Shown here: positions 36,101 to 49,904 of the stretch, in pieces | How positions within the stretch are numbered: position 1 is the first letter of the stretch | Layout of the letters: every line of letters starts with the position of its first letter | Source: Viscum album | Taxonomy: Eukaryota > Streptophyta > Magnoliopsida > Santalales > Viscaceae | NCBI GenBank assembly: GCA_963277665.1 | Contig: OY728166.1 | Location: 550,557,219 to 550,621,218 of the forward strand | Length of the DNA: 64,000 bases | Reading direction: 5' to 3' | Made by a program: the position numbers and the translations under genes | Notes under the pieces: model-generated | Told to the model about the DNA's origin: nothing | The model's database searches: none | What the model saw: only the letters and a program-made list of their open reading frames with translations

Positions 36101-38099
36101 GGTATATTTCACTTCATTATTCCTTTTCAGAAATTTCTTCCTATGGTGGGTAGTCATCTGATAAATCATAGTACATGTTTGTTGCCAATTTTGAAGATGA
36201 GTTGTAAGGGATATCCTTTAATTTTGTAGTAATTTTGATCCATGTAACATTATTAGTCTGAACTTGTTGAAAGAAAACTCACGGGATCTTGATTCGAGTC
36301 CCAAACTAAGTGGAAGAGGATAGTGATCCTTCTATGAATGACATGTTAGTTCACGCCAGTTGTGCATGGAAACAATATGAAGATAAATTTTGATTGGTGT
36401 ATGAGTTTGAAACAAGGATCTATGTTTTCAAGTAACTGAATATTTCAGGAATGGTGGCCTAGAGTTTGGGGTAAATTAACTGTATCACCATGGGAGATGG
36501 GATAATTTGGAAAATCAACTGGGTAATGTGAGATGGTTTACCCCAATTTGAACATAGAAACTCCCAGTCAAGATACATAGTGAATGTTGTTTGTAAAAAA
36601 AATGGATTACATATTTTAGTTTTGATTGTGTCTTAGGAGGGGAAATATATTCCTATCAGTAACATCATAGTGTACATTTGATTTAGTGATGAACATGACC
36701 CCTATCACGACATCATCCAGTGTATTCAATGAGAGATTTGGGTATAGACTGAGATACCTATATATCCTCCTTTGCATTGAAGATATAACCCTATTAAAGA
36801 ATAATCAAGCCGTGGTTCAAAGAAAATACCTTTATTTTGTTTTACACCATTGCCTATTTAAGGTTGGTGACCCTCATTATGATTTTCAATTCAATGTTCA
36901 TCATGGGGAATCCTTTTAGAAATTATGATCCTGTATTGGGAAACATTTATGTTAATTCTTAGTATGAGTTGGTTATTGTATTATACATTTTCGATGTTAT
37001 ATATGGGTTGGGGCAGGGATGATAATGTTTTATTTTAATTTTATTTATTATAGATATTTTCTTAATGTGTGTAGTGGGATGTTGGTCACTAGTAGATGAC
37101 TCTTATGTGAGAAAGTTCATGAGACAACAAGACCGGTTGTGTGAATGTCACTTTTGAACTCAATTAATATTAAAAATATGTATCAATATTCTTCATTATT
37201 TCTTGTAAAATTATATATAAGAGTTCAATAATGGTTTTGGGTGAGATAAAAATGAGGTAATTAAGCCAGAATTATCTTACGATGATCCATCTATTCTGAG
37301 TTGGGATTAGTATCAGGGTTGGTGCTTTGGCACAATGATAGTTTTTTGTATGAAATGGTTCGTCTAGGATAAGTCACTGGATGCTAGTTATAGAGGATGA
37401 AAAGTGTGCCTTTAATATTCTTTTTACGCATTAGGATAAGTCTTTTTATATATGGTTTTGGTAAATTTTCATCCATATGAGATGAGCATCTTCTCATTAG
37501 TCGACTAGTTGTGGTTAGAGAAGAGTATCTTAGGGTAGGCTATCATGATGAGACAGGTGAAACCATAAGGACTGGTTGTGATTTTTAAATAAAAGTTGAA
37601 ATGACCATTCTATATTACTTCACTTGAAATTCGACCAGTCTTTACTATTGAAAAACATGTCGGGAGTTTCTCTAGGACACTAAGGAAGTGTGTATATATA
37701 TACACACCATTATGATGGTGGGAGTATTAGGGATGAATATTAAATTTTATAAATATAGAAACTTTGGTGAGGAGACTCATATGTCACATGTTAAAAGAGA
37801 TGAAATCATGAATGTCTCTCATTGTAGACAATCATAGGTAAGTATCGTCTTTGTCCATGATGGATGATTTGAGTGTTGGCCCGAGTTTTAGTTTCTTATG
37901 TATCACATTCATAAAATAATTCTCAAAGATGCATTGGGTATTAAAACATAAACACATCTATTTATTAGGAACTTCATGACATGAGTACGTCATGTTATGA
38001 TTTAATTATTTTCCAAGGATTCTCAAGGATGATAATTTTTAAGGTAGAGAGACTGTAGGATTCAATGTTTTGGCCAAGGATGAAAATTAGAACTAAAAT
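36101..38099 (+). other. E interior; almost no coding recognisable
   Basis: About 2.0 kb between the E LTRs. One weak trace: codons around 36780-36880 read ITLLKNNQAVVQRKY then CLFKVGDP. This resembles the integrase C-terminal stretch in A1 (KVQLIQKHMRTAQSRKKSY, then FEVGDH). The end near 38072-38096 resembles the sequence after pol in related elements. The rest shows nothing I recognise. Confidence 0.35.
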
Positions 38100-39846
38100 T
38101 GAACCTTTCATTTTGTGGAATGGATAAATACCAAATTTATATTAGGAATGAAATTCTAAGAATTTTAATACATTAAAGGGTTTCTTGGATGGTTTATATG
38201 GCATGTGAGGTTTCTCTTAATTTTGGATGAGTTTGAGAGCATCATGCTTCAAAAAAACAATTTTCAGGAGAAAAGGAAAGGGGAACATTGTTTATTAAAA
38301 CCATAAAGACCCATATGAGAAACTATATGGACCTATAAGGTAGTGTCACTTGGTTTTATAAATATTTATAAGAGTGGTACATGGCCATGTAAGAGATATG
38401 TAGTAAATTACAATGGTGGGAACATGGGTGGGGAACACATTTCAAACTATGCACCTATCCTACATGGTTACTACCACTTGAATATTAGAACTATATAGAT
38501 TATATCTGGGTTAGAAATGATATGTAGACTAATCATGTTAGGGTGTGTCTCTTGGACAACATCAGCCTTCTGGTTGGCACTCGGTTAGACAAACTCGACA
38601 TCAAAACTGTTCACCTCATACAGAGGGGAAAATTACTCATTTTCTAATATAACACCTAATGAATTTTTATCTATTTTAACCAATTTCATCAAATAGACTC
38701 CCCTACATGCTCCTCCTTCCTCTCATCTTCCCATGGTTGGTTCTTCTATATTCATTCTCTAATTTTAGCATAATATGCCACGTTTGAGGCCTCTCTGTAT
38801 GTCTAAGAATTCAGATGATTCCATTTCATTTTATCATTCTATATAAAATAATGTCGTTGTGTGAACTAATTCATCATGTTTTCAGGGAATTTGAGGATAC
38901 TTCTAATATATGGAATTCTATATCGAATCAAAGCCCAATATTGGACAAGTGTACTATTATATGCATGAGGAAAGATTTCTTTTATGATTTTCCAATAATT
39001 TTGTATCTTTTATAATTTATTTCTACTGTTTCTCACATTTAACCTTATCTTAATAACTTAAAATTAGTAAATTGACTAAAATTAAATTCATAGATCATCA
39101 CCTTGATGTTCTTTAACCCATTACATGGTTGGATGTTAATGACCTAAACCAAAACTACATATTGAGGTGTCTTAAATTAAATTTATTTTTTACCATCCAT
39201 TTATAGTGATTAAAACATCACTTTGGTGTGTTATTCATATTCCTTGGCATGTTAATAAATTTCATAATGAATTAAAAAATTATATATAACCCTTATTGAC
39301 CTTAATAACGTTCATTATGCATGAAGTCTATGAATAAATGAATCTTTTGAAATTTTATTGAAATATAAAATGTTAAATAAGATGTGAATTAGTGAATTAT
39401 ATTATAGAAATGTTGCTTCTAATGGGAAAATTACATATAAGTTGAATGGAATAGATTAGAAACATATGTGGATATAATGCATTCCCTATACATGGACTTA
39501 TTAAATTATATATATTTGAATTATTAATTTGAATACTAGTATAATTATATTTAATTGAATTATTTATGGAAATTCTTGTGTGGATGGACTTCATTATTAT
39601 TATATGTGATTTTTCAAATGGTATATTATTTACATGGCCCTAGTGATTATTATAATTGAACTACAATTCAACATTCTCATTAACACGTCTTGTTATCATT
39701 TTATAATTGGATTGATAAAATTATATGAATGGTTAGAAAAATAGTACGTTATAAAATATTAAATGTTCATGGAGTCTCCAATTATTAATCTTAATTCAAT
39801 GAAATTCATTCACTTATTAAATGTGACACTTAAGAAAGGATTCCCT
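38100..39846 (+). repeat. E 3' LTR, first part (before C insertion)
   Basis: Starts TGAACCTTTC and aligns with 33221-34935. It is cut exactly before the 44-bp tandem array, which resumes at 59871. The last five bases, 39842-39846 (TCCCT), are the left target copy for C. Confidence 0.65.
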
Positions 39847-42800
39847 TGTAACAAACCCGACCCTAATGTCCCTGAGTCAACGATCATTTTATTACAATGA
39901 AATATATATAAGATATCAGATCTCCAAGGATCGATCTATTTAGTAGTCTTGAAGAAGATGGAAACATACATGTTTCAATTATTACATTAGGAAAATAATA
40001 TAAAATGAAATTTATTACAAAATCTAACAAAATACATCCTTTGAAACTCATTAAATTATGTATTCTTTATAACATGTTGAAGTTAAAAAAATAAAAGGGT
40101 GAGCTCAAATGCTTAGTGAATGTAATGTATATCGAATAATGAGTCAATAATAAGTGAATCATGATAAATTTTACATAATCAACATTCCTTAGAGAAGAAC
40201 TCAAAAAACACATGCCATAAATAAAATGGGAATGAGACTGTATCTTTAGATTTTGTCATAGTTAAAATACTCTGCATAATGATAACTGAAAGCTAAATGA
40301 TGAAAATGCTTAATTATTGTATCTCATGTGTCTAGAACATGAACCTTTATACCATAATTATTTTTTATTTATGTGTTCAAATAACCTTCTAATTATTTTT
40401 AAAAATAATAAAAAATGGGTTTTCTCTAGCGTTTTTTCCTCATGCGACATATCGATGCATTGGGGATCTATAACAAGCCCTAACCATCAGTGTAAGTCTA
40501 AAGAATTAATCATATGAAAAAAATATATCATTAAATTATTTTTTCCCATAACAATTATAAATATTTTAATAAAATTCATTGAAGAATGTACTCTAAAAAA
40601 TATTTGATAAATTATTGAGAGAAATATCTTTTTGCTGGGAAAAGAATAGTTCTTTTTGAAAAGTAATTTGTATTTATTATTAATATCTGACTTTGAAAAT
40701 GTATCTCCCAAAAAAGGAAAGAGAAAGATAGTAAAATTATATTTTTGGCCCGAACTTTTTCAACTGAAGTGAAAAAATGTAAAAAGATATTATCATAAAC
40801 ATTAGAAATGAACCACTTTAGTGTTGTTTAAGGGAAAATACAAGACTTCTTAAAATAGAAAAATGTACAGTCATCGTGTAAACACATAAATGAAAAAAAT
40901 ACTTTTTAATATTAAAATTTTTGATTTTATAAAAATAATTCTGGAACAATATATATCATTGAGTGCAATTGAAAATGGGAATGAAACTGTGAGGTTCTTT
41001 AAAATCGGGCTTGCTTATCGTGAAGAATTGAGAAGGGAACTTTATAAAATAATGTATTTCACATCAAATAAAGGTTAAATGATTTGGAAAAATGGTTTTG
41101 GAAAATATAAATAAAATATATAATGATAATATATATATATATATATATTAATTAAATTGGGGTAAAAACAGAGAGATATCCAAACCCAAATAGAAAATTA
41201 AGGTTCAAGAGGAATCTCTTACTACTTTGCAAATAATCGAACTGTATTTCCCATAAAATTAATGACATCAATTGAAATATTATATACCATGAAGATAAGT
41301 ATAATCATGATATAATTTACGAATGGTAATTATACATAAAACACAAATAATACATAGTGGTGAAGAAGGCATATCTCATAGAAATAAAAGTGAGATGAGT
41401 GAACACTTACCTTATCTTCGAATGTGTTCTTCAGTTGATCTTAATGTCTGGAAAAACAATATTAAATTAATTATTTATTTTATTGGGAAACTATTATACA
41501 TGTAATTATTGTATTATAGTTTTATTATGTTCATTTATTTCATTTCTTTATGAGTTATATAATATAATTTTATCATTTAGAAGTATTTGTTTCCTTGGTT
41601 TTAAGGATCGATTTACTTGTATACATGTATGGAAAATCATCTAAAATGAGAATAGTTTCCCAGAATTGAAATTATATGTCTTTAATGAACATATAGAATA
41701 TTATATTATTATATATTTTGTTTGTTTATATTTTAGTAGGATTAATCATCGGATAAAATGTTAGTGACGATCGTTAAGATTATTTTGGGTGTTTTTTGAA
41801 CATCATGAACTATCTTTGTCTTATGAATTAACATTATTTATATATAGTGGTTACATAATCTTAAATATGTTTTGTTAAATATATTATATTATTTTATAAC
41901 CATAAATCTAGTTTTATAACATTCAGATAAGGTAGAAATGAAAAAAATACACATCGCTCACTTAGGTGATAAATCAGCACCTAATGCATGATGTTTTCAT
42001 TTTTTGAAAGAAAATGGGAAGAGAATGGTTTTGATGATTGATTTCATATTAAAATAATAAAATTATAGTTTATATATGTATTTGAATATAAAATAATATT
42101 TTACTTTCTGAAAATCTAATAATATAATTAGTAGAAAATAAATTTAATGAAATTGAAAGAGAATGAAAATTGATTTACCTCTTGAATTCCTCTTCTTGAT
42201 ATCCCCTTAAGGAAATTGATTGTGGATTTTTTTTTAGAAAAAATAGTTCCTAGAAGTGTGGGATAGGGTTGGGAAATTAATTGGGTTGAAAATGGATAGG
42301 ATACAAGGATTAGGTGGTGTGACTATAAGACGTGGAGTGGGGTTGTATTCATAGTGGAGGAGAGGGGTGTTTTGGATTATTCTAATCATTATTTTATTAT
42401 TTTTTCTCAAGACAAACAACAATGATGATTTTATAACTATATAAAGTAGACATAGAATGTTAATTTTAATGAATAATTCTTATATAATCAATAAATCTAC
42501 CATAACTTGATAATTCATGTATTTAACTTATAAAGTGTTTTATTGTATTTCCCAATTCATAAAAGAAATCCACTATTTTAGAAAAATAGAAAAAATTCAC
42601 CCACATTTCTTTTGATATTTAGTGTTTTAAAATGAAATAAATTTTATGAAAATAACTTTCTAAATATTTTAAATTTAATATTTAAATAAAATCATTATTT
42701 ACTTTAATAATACCAATTTTAAAATTATAACTCATTTTATATCACTTTGAAAAATTAATCAAGGACTTTTTAAATTATATTATACTAATAAGACAAAGAA

Positions 42801-43675
42801 TTATTCATTTATAAAAATATTTTGTTAAAATAAATATTACTTTAAATTATTACATTAATTATATAATTTTAAATATACATTTTCATTTCTAAAAAATACC
42901 AATAATTAATTTATCATTATTAACTCATATATTTACTTATTCTTTAATATAATTTTATTATATTATTATCCATAAGATACCTAAATTTCATTTTTAAATT
43001 CATAGGTAAAGTTACTATTTTATTATTCATATTACTATTCTTAATAGACATATTACAGTTCAAATAGTCACAATAAAATTCATCCTAAATAAAAGTTATC
43101 ATAAAAATACAAAAGAATTGAAGACAGAAAATTTTGATATTACACTTTCAAAAACGATTTTTATATTTTCAAATATAATTTATAAAAGTTACAAAATTAT
43201 GTTTTGAAAAAACGTCTTCCACTAAAAAGGGATAAAATTGTTTTTGGATAAATATATCTTTTATACATAAAATTAGTTTTATTCTTATATTAGGACTATC
43301 ACAATTATTGGATGAATTAAAAACATTCTATTGAATATATATAACATATAAATTTAATTAACATAAATCAATAATTAGTGATTAATTAAATTTATTAATA
43401 TAAAATGTCATTGTTGATTTTTTTTATAAACATACATCCTTTATGTTCAATTTCATTTCATATATAAGTTAGTGGTAACAAATGAATTAATTTTATAAAC
43501 ATGTGTAAACTATATTAGCATAATTTACATAATCCCTTTCATCCCCACAACTCCAATATCTTGGTCACAATAACAATATTAAATCATTTTTTATGATTGG
43601 AATTCTGTGTAACATAGGCAATTAATGAAGTTAAATTTTAAAAAATGACACACCTTAAAATCATGGGGTGTTTCA
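39847..43675 (-). repeat. C 3' LTR (3829 bp)
   Basis: Left end TGTAACAAACCC, right end GGGGTGTTTCA. It has a decayed TATA-like sequence (42345-42356) and a donor-like AAGAG/GTAAA (GT at 42178-42177). The AT dinucleotide run at about 41131-41149 is inside it. It is non-coding; the short ORFs in it are not conserved in the other LTR. Confidence 0.85.
41131..41149. repeat. AT microsatellite
   Basis: Uninterrupted TA dinucleotide run inside the C 3' LTR, absent at the matching point of the other C LTR (about 57440). Confidence 0.8.
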
Positions 43676-45867
43676 TTATCCCATTCGATAATAAATTTTA
43701 TCATTACAAGTTGAATTTTTTTAAAAAAATTACAGTTTGATACTTAAAAATTATTTTATTGGAAACCAATATCATAAATAAGGTTAATAAAATATCCTAT
43801 TGATAAGAGGGAAAGGTAAAATGTCAAGTTCACTGAAAAACTCAGTTTCCAGGTTGGAAGTAATTAGTGGATGGTGATAAAATCGATATGGAATACAAAC
43901 CTAATAATCATGTTCTGAAAAAGAGTGATATTTAAAAAAATTAATTAGAGTTAACTATCACAAAACCATAAATTTTAATACTTTTAAAAGACCATTTATT
44001 CTATGAAAGAAGTGTAAAAATATAAAAAATTTAATCCTTTCTCTAGTGTTTTGTGATTCTTTTACATTCCTGAAAAGAACATGAGAAAATAAAATTAATT
44101 GATTTATTATCATGTTTTAATCCTAATATGATCATTTGGTTTTCATTAAATTTATTTTAACTTCATCTCTCGAATTTATAAATGTAAATGTAAAGTGATT
44201 TTTTAATTCATGGAGATTTTTTATGAATCATAAGTTCAACCGGTCATTATATAATACTTTAAATATTTACTAAAAAATAAAGTGATAGAAAAATGTGTCC
44301 CAAAAAACATAATTTATCCTCAAAAAATAATATCCTTAATACATTCCCTAATAAGATAAACATGAGACTCATCTAAAACATGTCTCTCCAAATTTAGAGT
44401 TTAATTTTTTAGACGAAAGGTTACTTAACATCATATTTTCTAGAAAATAGTATCATGAGTCTCTAATTCTCATATACCAAATATATTATTACCTTGATCA
44501 ACATTAAAAATTTATAAAATATGCGTTCTTCAAATATTAAAATCACAGGTTTACAATAAATCCAAACATCTAATAATTCCAGCATAATTAAAACCACTAG
44601 TTCACTAACAATCTTCATGGTCACCAATAATATCCCATAAAAATATATTTATTATTTTCTCAATCATGAAGCACATATTTACGGTTTATTTTATCAATTT
44701 TCTTGATTATCGGTCATATTCATCGCAAGCTTCGAATTTCTTAATGAATAAGTACTACAGTATAATTCTTATATATCCCATACATATTACAACAAGATCA
44801 TTATTTATAAAATAATACAACGACATAATTATATAATCCTATCAAAAGAAAAATAGGCATTCCTCATTGTTTGTGATAGTATCATAATCTTGACTGTGAT
44901 TCATTATCCTCTTTTGGGGAATAATACTTTGATACTTGAGGCCTTTATTTGGTGTCACGTCTCCTTGAAGTTTAATCATTTTAAATCAACATCCATTTTA
45001 TTACCCATGGAATCACAAGAACAGTGGACTTTCAAACTAAACTTTTATAAACCTCATATTCCTTTCAAGAAAATTTCACAGTGTTTCATTCCATAAATAT
45101 CACATGTTGAAATGTAATTAATTATATTTTTTCATTTATCTGGATTTTTCCTAGTATTACTCTTGTTCTTGTGCTTCCCTTTAACACCATAATACATATG
45201 GATTTATTTCATTGTATCATTTGCACATTATACTATGTCCTTATATGATGATAAATTTTGGAAGACTCATTCCCTTTGAAATATTGGCATAATGTCATAA
45301 AAAATGATCTTTCTAACTATTTGGGTCAAATCCATTGATTATGTTATAGTTCCTTCCACTATGATCTATTTATAAATAATGGCATGAACTAAATTTGTTT
45401 ATAAATTATAATTCATAATTTCATACTAGGTAACCACATAACGTAGATTAAAAACATATGAATAGTTATTCTCAAAATCATAAACATGGTTTCTTTAGCG
45501 ACATATTTAAATTTAATTCTTCATTATTGTTTGTAAAGAAATTTTATATTGTCCTAAGAATATCCACTGGGAGTGACAAACTAGGTGCAAAATAAGGACC
45601 ATTTTCATGTACTAGGTAACTTGGAGTCAGGCCTGATGAACCTTGTTGATGTTGTTACCCCTATCTACATCTTTTCCAAATCCACTTCCACTTGTAGTAT
45701 CCATAGAAGGACATATTTTTAGTAATACCCACCTAATTTATACCTTACTAAACATATTGGATTTATTCAATGATTAACTTCAAATTCAATATTTGGGTTA
45801 GGTTTCCTCAAACATTGTTTTTAAATATAGTTCCCAGGGATTCTACTATACTTTCTTTAAAACCAAT
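43676..45867 (-). other. C interior; no coding recognised
   Basis: 2.19 kb. The left border TTATCCCATTCGATAATAAAT matches the decayed PPT/leader border of B (11761) and A1 (1874). On the right it ends in the PBS plus two bases. No gag, protease, RT or integrase motif was found on either strand. This suggests a non-autonomous element or complete decay. Part of it resembles B's interior. Confidence 0.5.
45854..45865 (-). other. C primer binding site (decayed)
   Basis: The minus strand reads TGGTTTTAAAGA, 8 of 12 matches to TGGTATCAGAGG, separated from the LTR end by two bases exactly as in A1, A2 and B. Confidence 0.5.
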
Positions 45868-46725
45868 TGTAATAATCCCTAACCCAACATCCAGGAGTCA
45901 ATGGCCATTTTATTATAATGGAATTGATATAAGTGATCACATCACAAATTATTTATCTATTTAGTAGTCTAGAAATAATGTATAGACACACATGGTTCCT
46001 TTCTTACATTGGAAAAAGAAAACAAAATATAAAAAATAATGAAATATAATAAACAACATCATTGAAAACACATTAAATGATCTCTTATTCGTATATATTG
46101 AAGGAAAAAAATAAAATGTCTAGCTCAAATGACCACTAGTGGATAAATATAGAGAATTAATTTATCAATAATATGTGAATCATAAAAATATTTACATAAT
46201 ATTTATGCAATGGTGAAATACAGAAAAAAACACCATTAACAAAATGATAATGAGAATGCGTCCACATATTTTTTCATACTCATATTCCTCTAGAAAATGA
46301 TAATTGAAATCCAAATAATGAAAATAAATATTTATTGGACATCATGTATCTAGATCACGAACAATCATACTATCCTGATGGTTTAGGTATGATGGTAGAT
46401 AACAGTCCAATTTTTATTTGAAATAAAGACGAAGGATTTTTCACCAGTTTTTTTTCTCATGATAACTATCAAAGCATTGAGGGGATAAAACGATCTCCAC
46501 TCATTAATTTAAGTGCAATGCATTCATCATCTGTCAAATATAATATATCATTAAATTAATATTTCACATAACACATTGAAATATTTTAATCCAAATCATA
46601 TATGAATGTAATATGATAAAATAATTGACTTATTTGTGAGATAAATACCCATTTTGTTAGAAAAGAAGAGTTCATTTAGAAAAAGAATTTTTATTTATCA
46701 TATTAATCAAATTTTAAACATATGT
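45868..46725 (-). repeat. C 5' LTR, left part (before D insertion)
   Basis: Starts TGTAATAATCCC and aligns with 39847-40705. The last five bases (46721-46725, TATGT) are the left target copy for D. Confidence 0.82.
46721..46725. repeat. D target-site duplication, left copy
   Basis: TATGT; the right copy is TATAT at 57018-57022, differing by one transition. Confidence 0.7.
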
Positions 46726-47940
46726 TGTAACATCCCAACATGGATTACCCTCAAAATGTTAGCTAGACCGGTCACCACATGACTTCAAACGCATCTCCCT
46801 ATACGACTGAAGTTGATGATTATTAGCAAGGGTCTATGGCTAGCCATTGAGGAGACTCTACCCTCATATTATTAGAGTGAACTGTGTAAATAGATAATAA
46901 ACTCAAACTATAGAAGACAAATATATAAATAAATAGTCAACTAAATAAATAAAGTGCCCATAACTTGTTTATAAAATGAAAGAATTTAATGGTGATACAT
47001 ATCTGAATGTAGTAAAACAAACAACTTTCATTACATATTAGTACAGAAATAAGGAAAAGACACAAAACCCAAAGGTTGATCTCCTTGAACATCCCGAGCT
47101 CCCACTCGGTCCTTTTCTCTTAACTCCCATGTACAAGAAAATAACAACAAGAAATTTCTATGGTCTTACAAACATGAAGAGTCTACATGGGTACCATGTT
47201 CATTGGCGGTCTGAGTATGTTGTGAGATATAAATCTCAGTAGTCCAAGACCACTAGTGTCTAGATAAATTTAGAAAATTCTATATAATTAAACAGTATTA
47301 AGTTATAATGAATTAATAACCTAATTTAATAATTGAACTACAACCTATCTAGGTTCCTAAGGGACACATTAATAGATACATACTTCTCCTCATATACAAA
47401 AATAAGGGTTTGAACAAAAACTATATATATAATTCATAAATAAAATGTTTAACACAAAATTTGTTATTTTCATTTAACCATAAAATCTTCGAGTTCAACT
47501 AGGCACCCGTATCTAAATACCTGTATTGGTTGTGCCAGAGTCTGAACCCTTTCTCATATTCAATTCACAAATCCTAACATCACATCGTCTTTCATTAACC
47601 ATTCAATTCAATTCATGTACAACCAATTGGACACACATTCCAATGTCAATTAATGGGTGTTTAACTTCTTGTCAAGAACTCTCAGGATTATTTGAAGCAT
47701 CAATACTAACCTCACAACCCATGGGTATTTGGAGCATGAGTCTATGTCCCATAAAGAATATGCATCCGTGTTAGATATAGAACACTATGTCCAGCTTCCC
47801 GTGAGTATTTAGTGCTCCAGTCCGTTTCTCACAATCTTTTTATCAATCATACATATATATATCATAGTTGTATAATGGCATGCCTATCACCCCATGAGAT
47901 TTTGGAGAATAACTCATTGCCTCACAACCTGTTTATAAAA

Positions 47941-47972
47941 CACACACACATACCCACACACACACAGAGAGA
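47941..47972. repeat. CA/GA-rich microsatellite
   Basis: Short CACACA and GAGAGA runs inside the D 3' LTR, missing in the D 5' LTR. Confidence 0.7.
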
Positions 47973-48169
47973 TATATATCACCTGTTGAACGTATTTTCT
48001 AGCACCCCAAGATCCCATCCATTAATTAATTCATAAATTGATTAATTTTTTTTATTTAATTAAATAACCAATTAACAACATAACATTCACTACAAACTCA
48101 AAAATTAGCTAAACACATCAATTCCATTAGTTATCTCATAAATTAACTAGTAATTATTGTAACATTAAT

Positions 48170-49060
48170 TAATTCAACGTTTCATTAATCTAATCAATTT
48201 ATATTGTAAATTTAAAATTTAACTAATCCAAAGGAAAACATTTCAATATTACATAATTAATTAACAAACTAATTATTTTAAGGCAACAATCATAATATCA
48301 TATAATTAATTCACAAATTAATAATCTCTTAATCAACTGTTTCAAAATCACATAATTAATTAATAAAATATTTATCTGAACTTAACCCAAATGAATATCT
48401 CCTAATAAACCCCCTGAATAATTATATATATTATATTATCATAAAAAATAATTAATTCACAATTAATTAACTCAAATAAACCGGTTTAATATCTTACAAT
48501 TAATACCCTGATCTATTATCATCTCAAAGTACATAATAAATTCATAATTAATTTTTTCTACTCAACAAAATTAATATCCCATTATAAATTCCTCTATTAA
48601 TTATAAACTCAAATAACATAATTAATTCAAAATTAATTATCTCAACTTAACCAAATCTATTAGTCATAATTAATACCATTATCAATTATCATTTCAATGA
48701 TCATAATTAATTAATTTATATTATTTCAACTTAACCAAATTAATATCTCATAATTAATTCCTCGATTACATATCATCTCAAAGAGCATAATTATATAATA
48801 ATTAATTTGCTCAAATTTATGAATTAATTACCCATAATTAATTCCCCGATTAATTATCATTTCAAAGAATATAATTAATTCATAATTAATTATTTCAACT
48901 TAACCAAATTAATATCTCATAATTAATTCCTTTATTAATTATCATCTCAAAGAACATAATTCATTAATAAATAATTATCTGAACTTAACCAAATTAATTA
49001 CTCATAAATAATCACTTGATTAATTATCATCTCTAGGAACATAATAAATTCAAAAATAAT
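48170..49060 (-). repeat. D 3' LTR tandem array, about 85-bp units
   Basis: Direct copies with consensus CTTAACCAAATTAATATCTC, ATAATTAATTCC, GATTAATTATCATCTCAAAG and AACATAATTAATTC. Best-preserved copies are near 48720-49060. The array is almost pure A/T plus regularly spaced C. The matching array in the other LTR is 53790-54640. Confidence 0.82.
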
Positions 49061-49904
49061 CATGTCATTACCCCAATAACAAATTTAATTTAATATTTAA
49101 ATCAACTTTATTGAAAGAAAAAAATCAACAAAGCATCATTTTATTAATTAGGATATGTTTAGAAGTCTGCCTTAACAAATTTGGGTACGCGAAATCTTCC
49201 CAACTCAAACCACTATCTTCTTGCATACATGCACCTCAATATAAGCGCACATGCATTCCGAAATTATTTCTGCACCTAACAACCATTAAAAAAACCCATA
49301 ATTAGTGTAGTAACGACCAAAGCACACCCAAAAAATTAACCTCATCACTAAACTACCTTAAGAATCAAACTGAAGGGGTGAGAAACCAATTAACGGGTAT
49401 ATAGCCATACCCAAAAATAAAAACTATGAACTCATATCGAGCCAAACCGCTTTATCTTTGGTGGTGGTCATTGGAAAATAGACAAACATGTCCCAAGACA
49501 TCATATACACTACAAAGAATCGAGAGAAAAGAAGATTCAAATTCTAACCTGAATATAGGGTTTCGACCTAATGTAGATCGGGCGAAGGAATGTCAAGACG
49601 GCTGATGAGAAGAACAATACATGTGGAGAAGGACATTTGTCGATGAGAAAGAAAACTTCAGTGAAGGAACAATCACAATCTGGTGCATGGAAAGGGAGTC
49701 AGAAGATGAGGGTGGTGCGCCCCCCATGGGTGATGCACCATGGGTGTGTCGGTCCTCATGTAGGAGAAGAAAAAGGTATTCCTCCCTCTTTATTTCTCCA
49801 TAAATAAAATAAAATTATAATTCAAAATATAATTATTAATATAACAATAACAATATCCATAATAATATTATTACTACCCTTTAATATTATACCCCTTTGA
49901 AAAA

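Noticed and set aside
47526..48036. Two ORFs of 82 and 74 codons in the D 3' LTR
   Set aside because: They run through a tandem-repeat region and are not open in the D 5' LTR copy (53200-53660).
48170..49060. CRISPR-like regular repeats
   Set aside because: Units are contiguous and degenerate with no unique spacers, and the context is a plant LTR, so it is an ordinary tandem array.
49621..49803. 60-codon ORF with a more GC-rich, gene-like look
   Set aside because: The matching part of the other D LTR (55195-55375) has indels that break the frame; the region is LTR promoter-proximal sequence.
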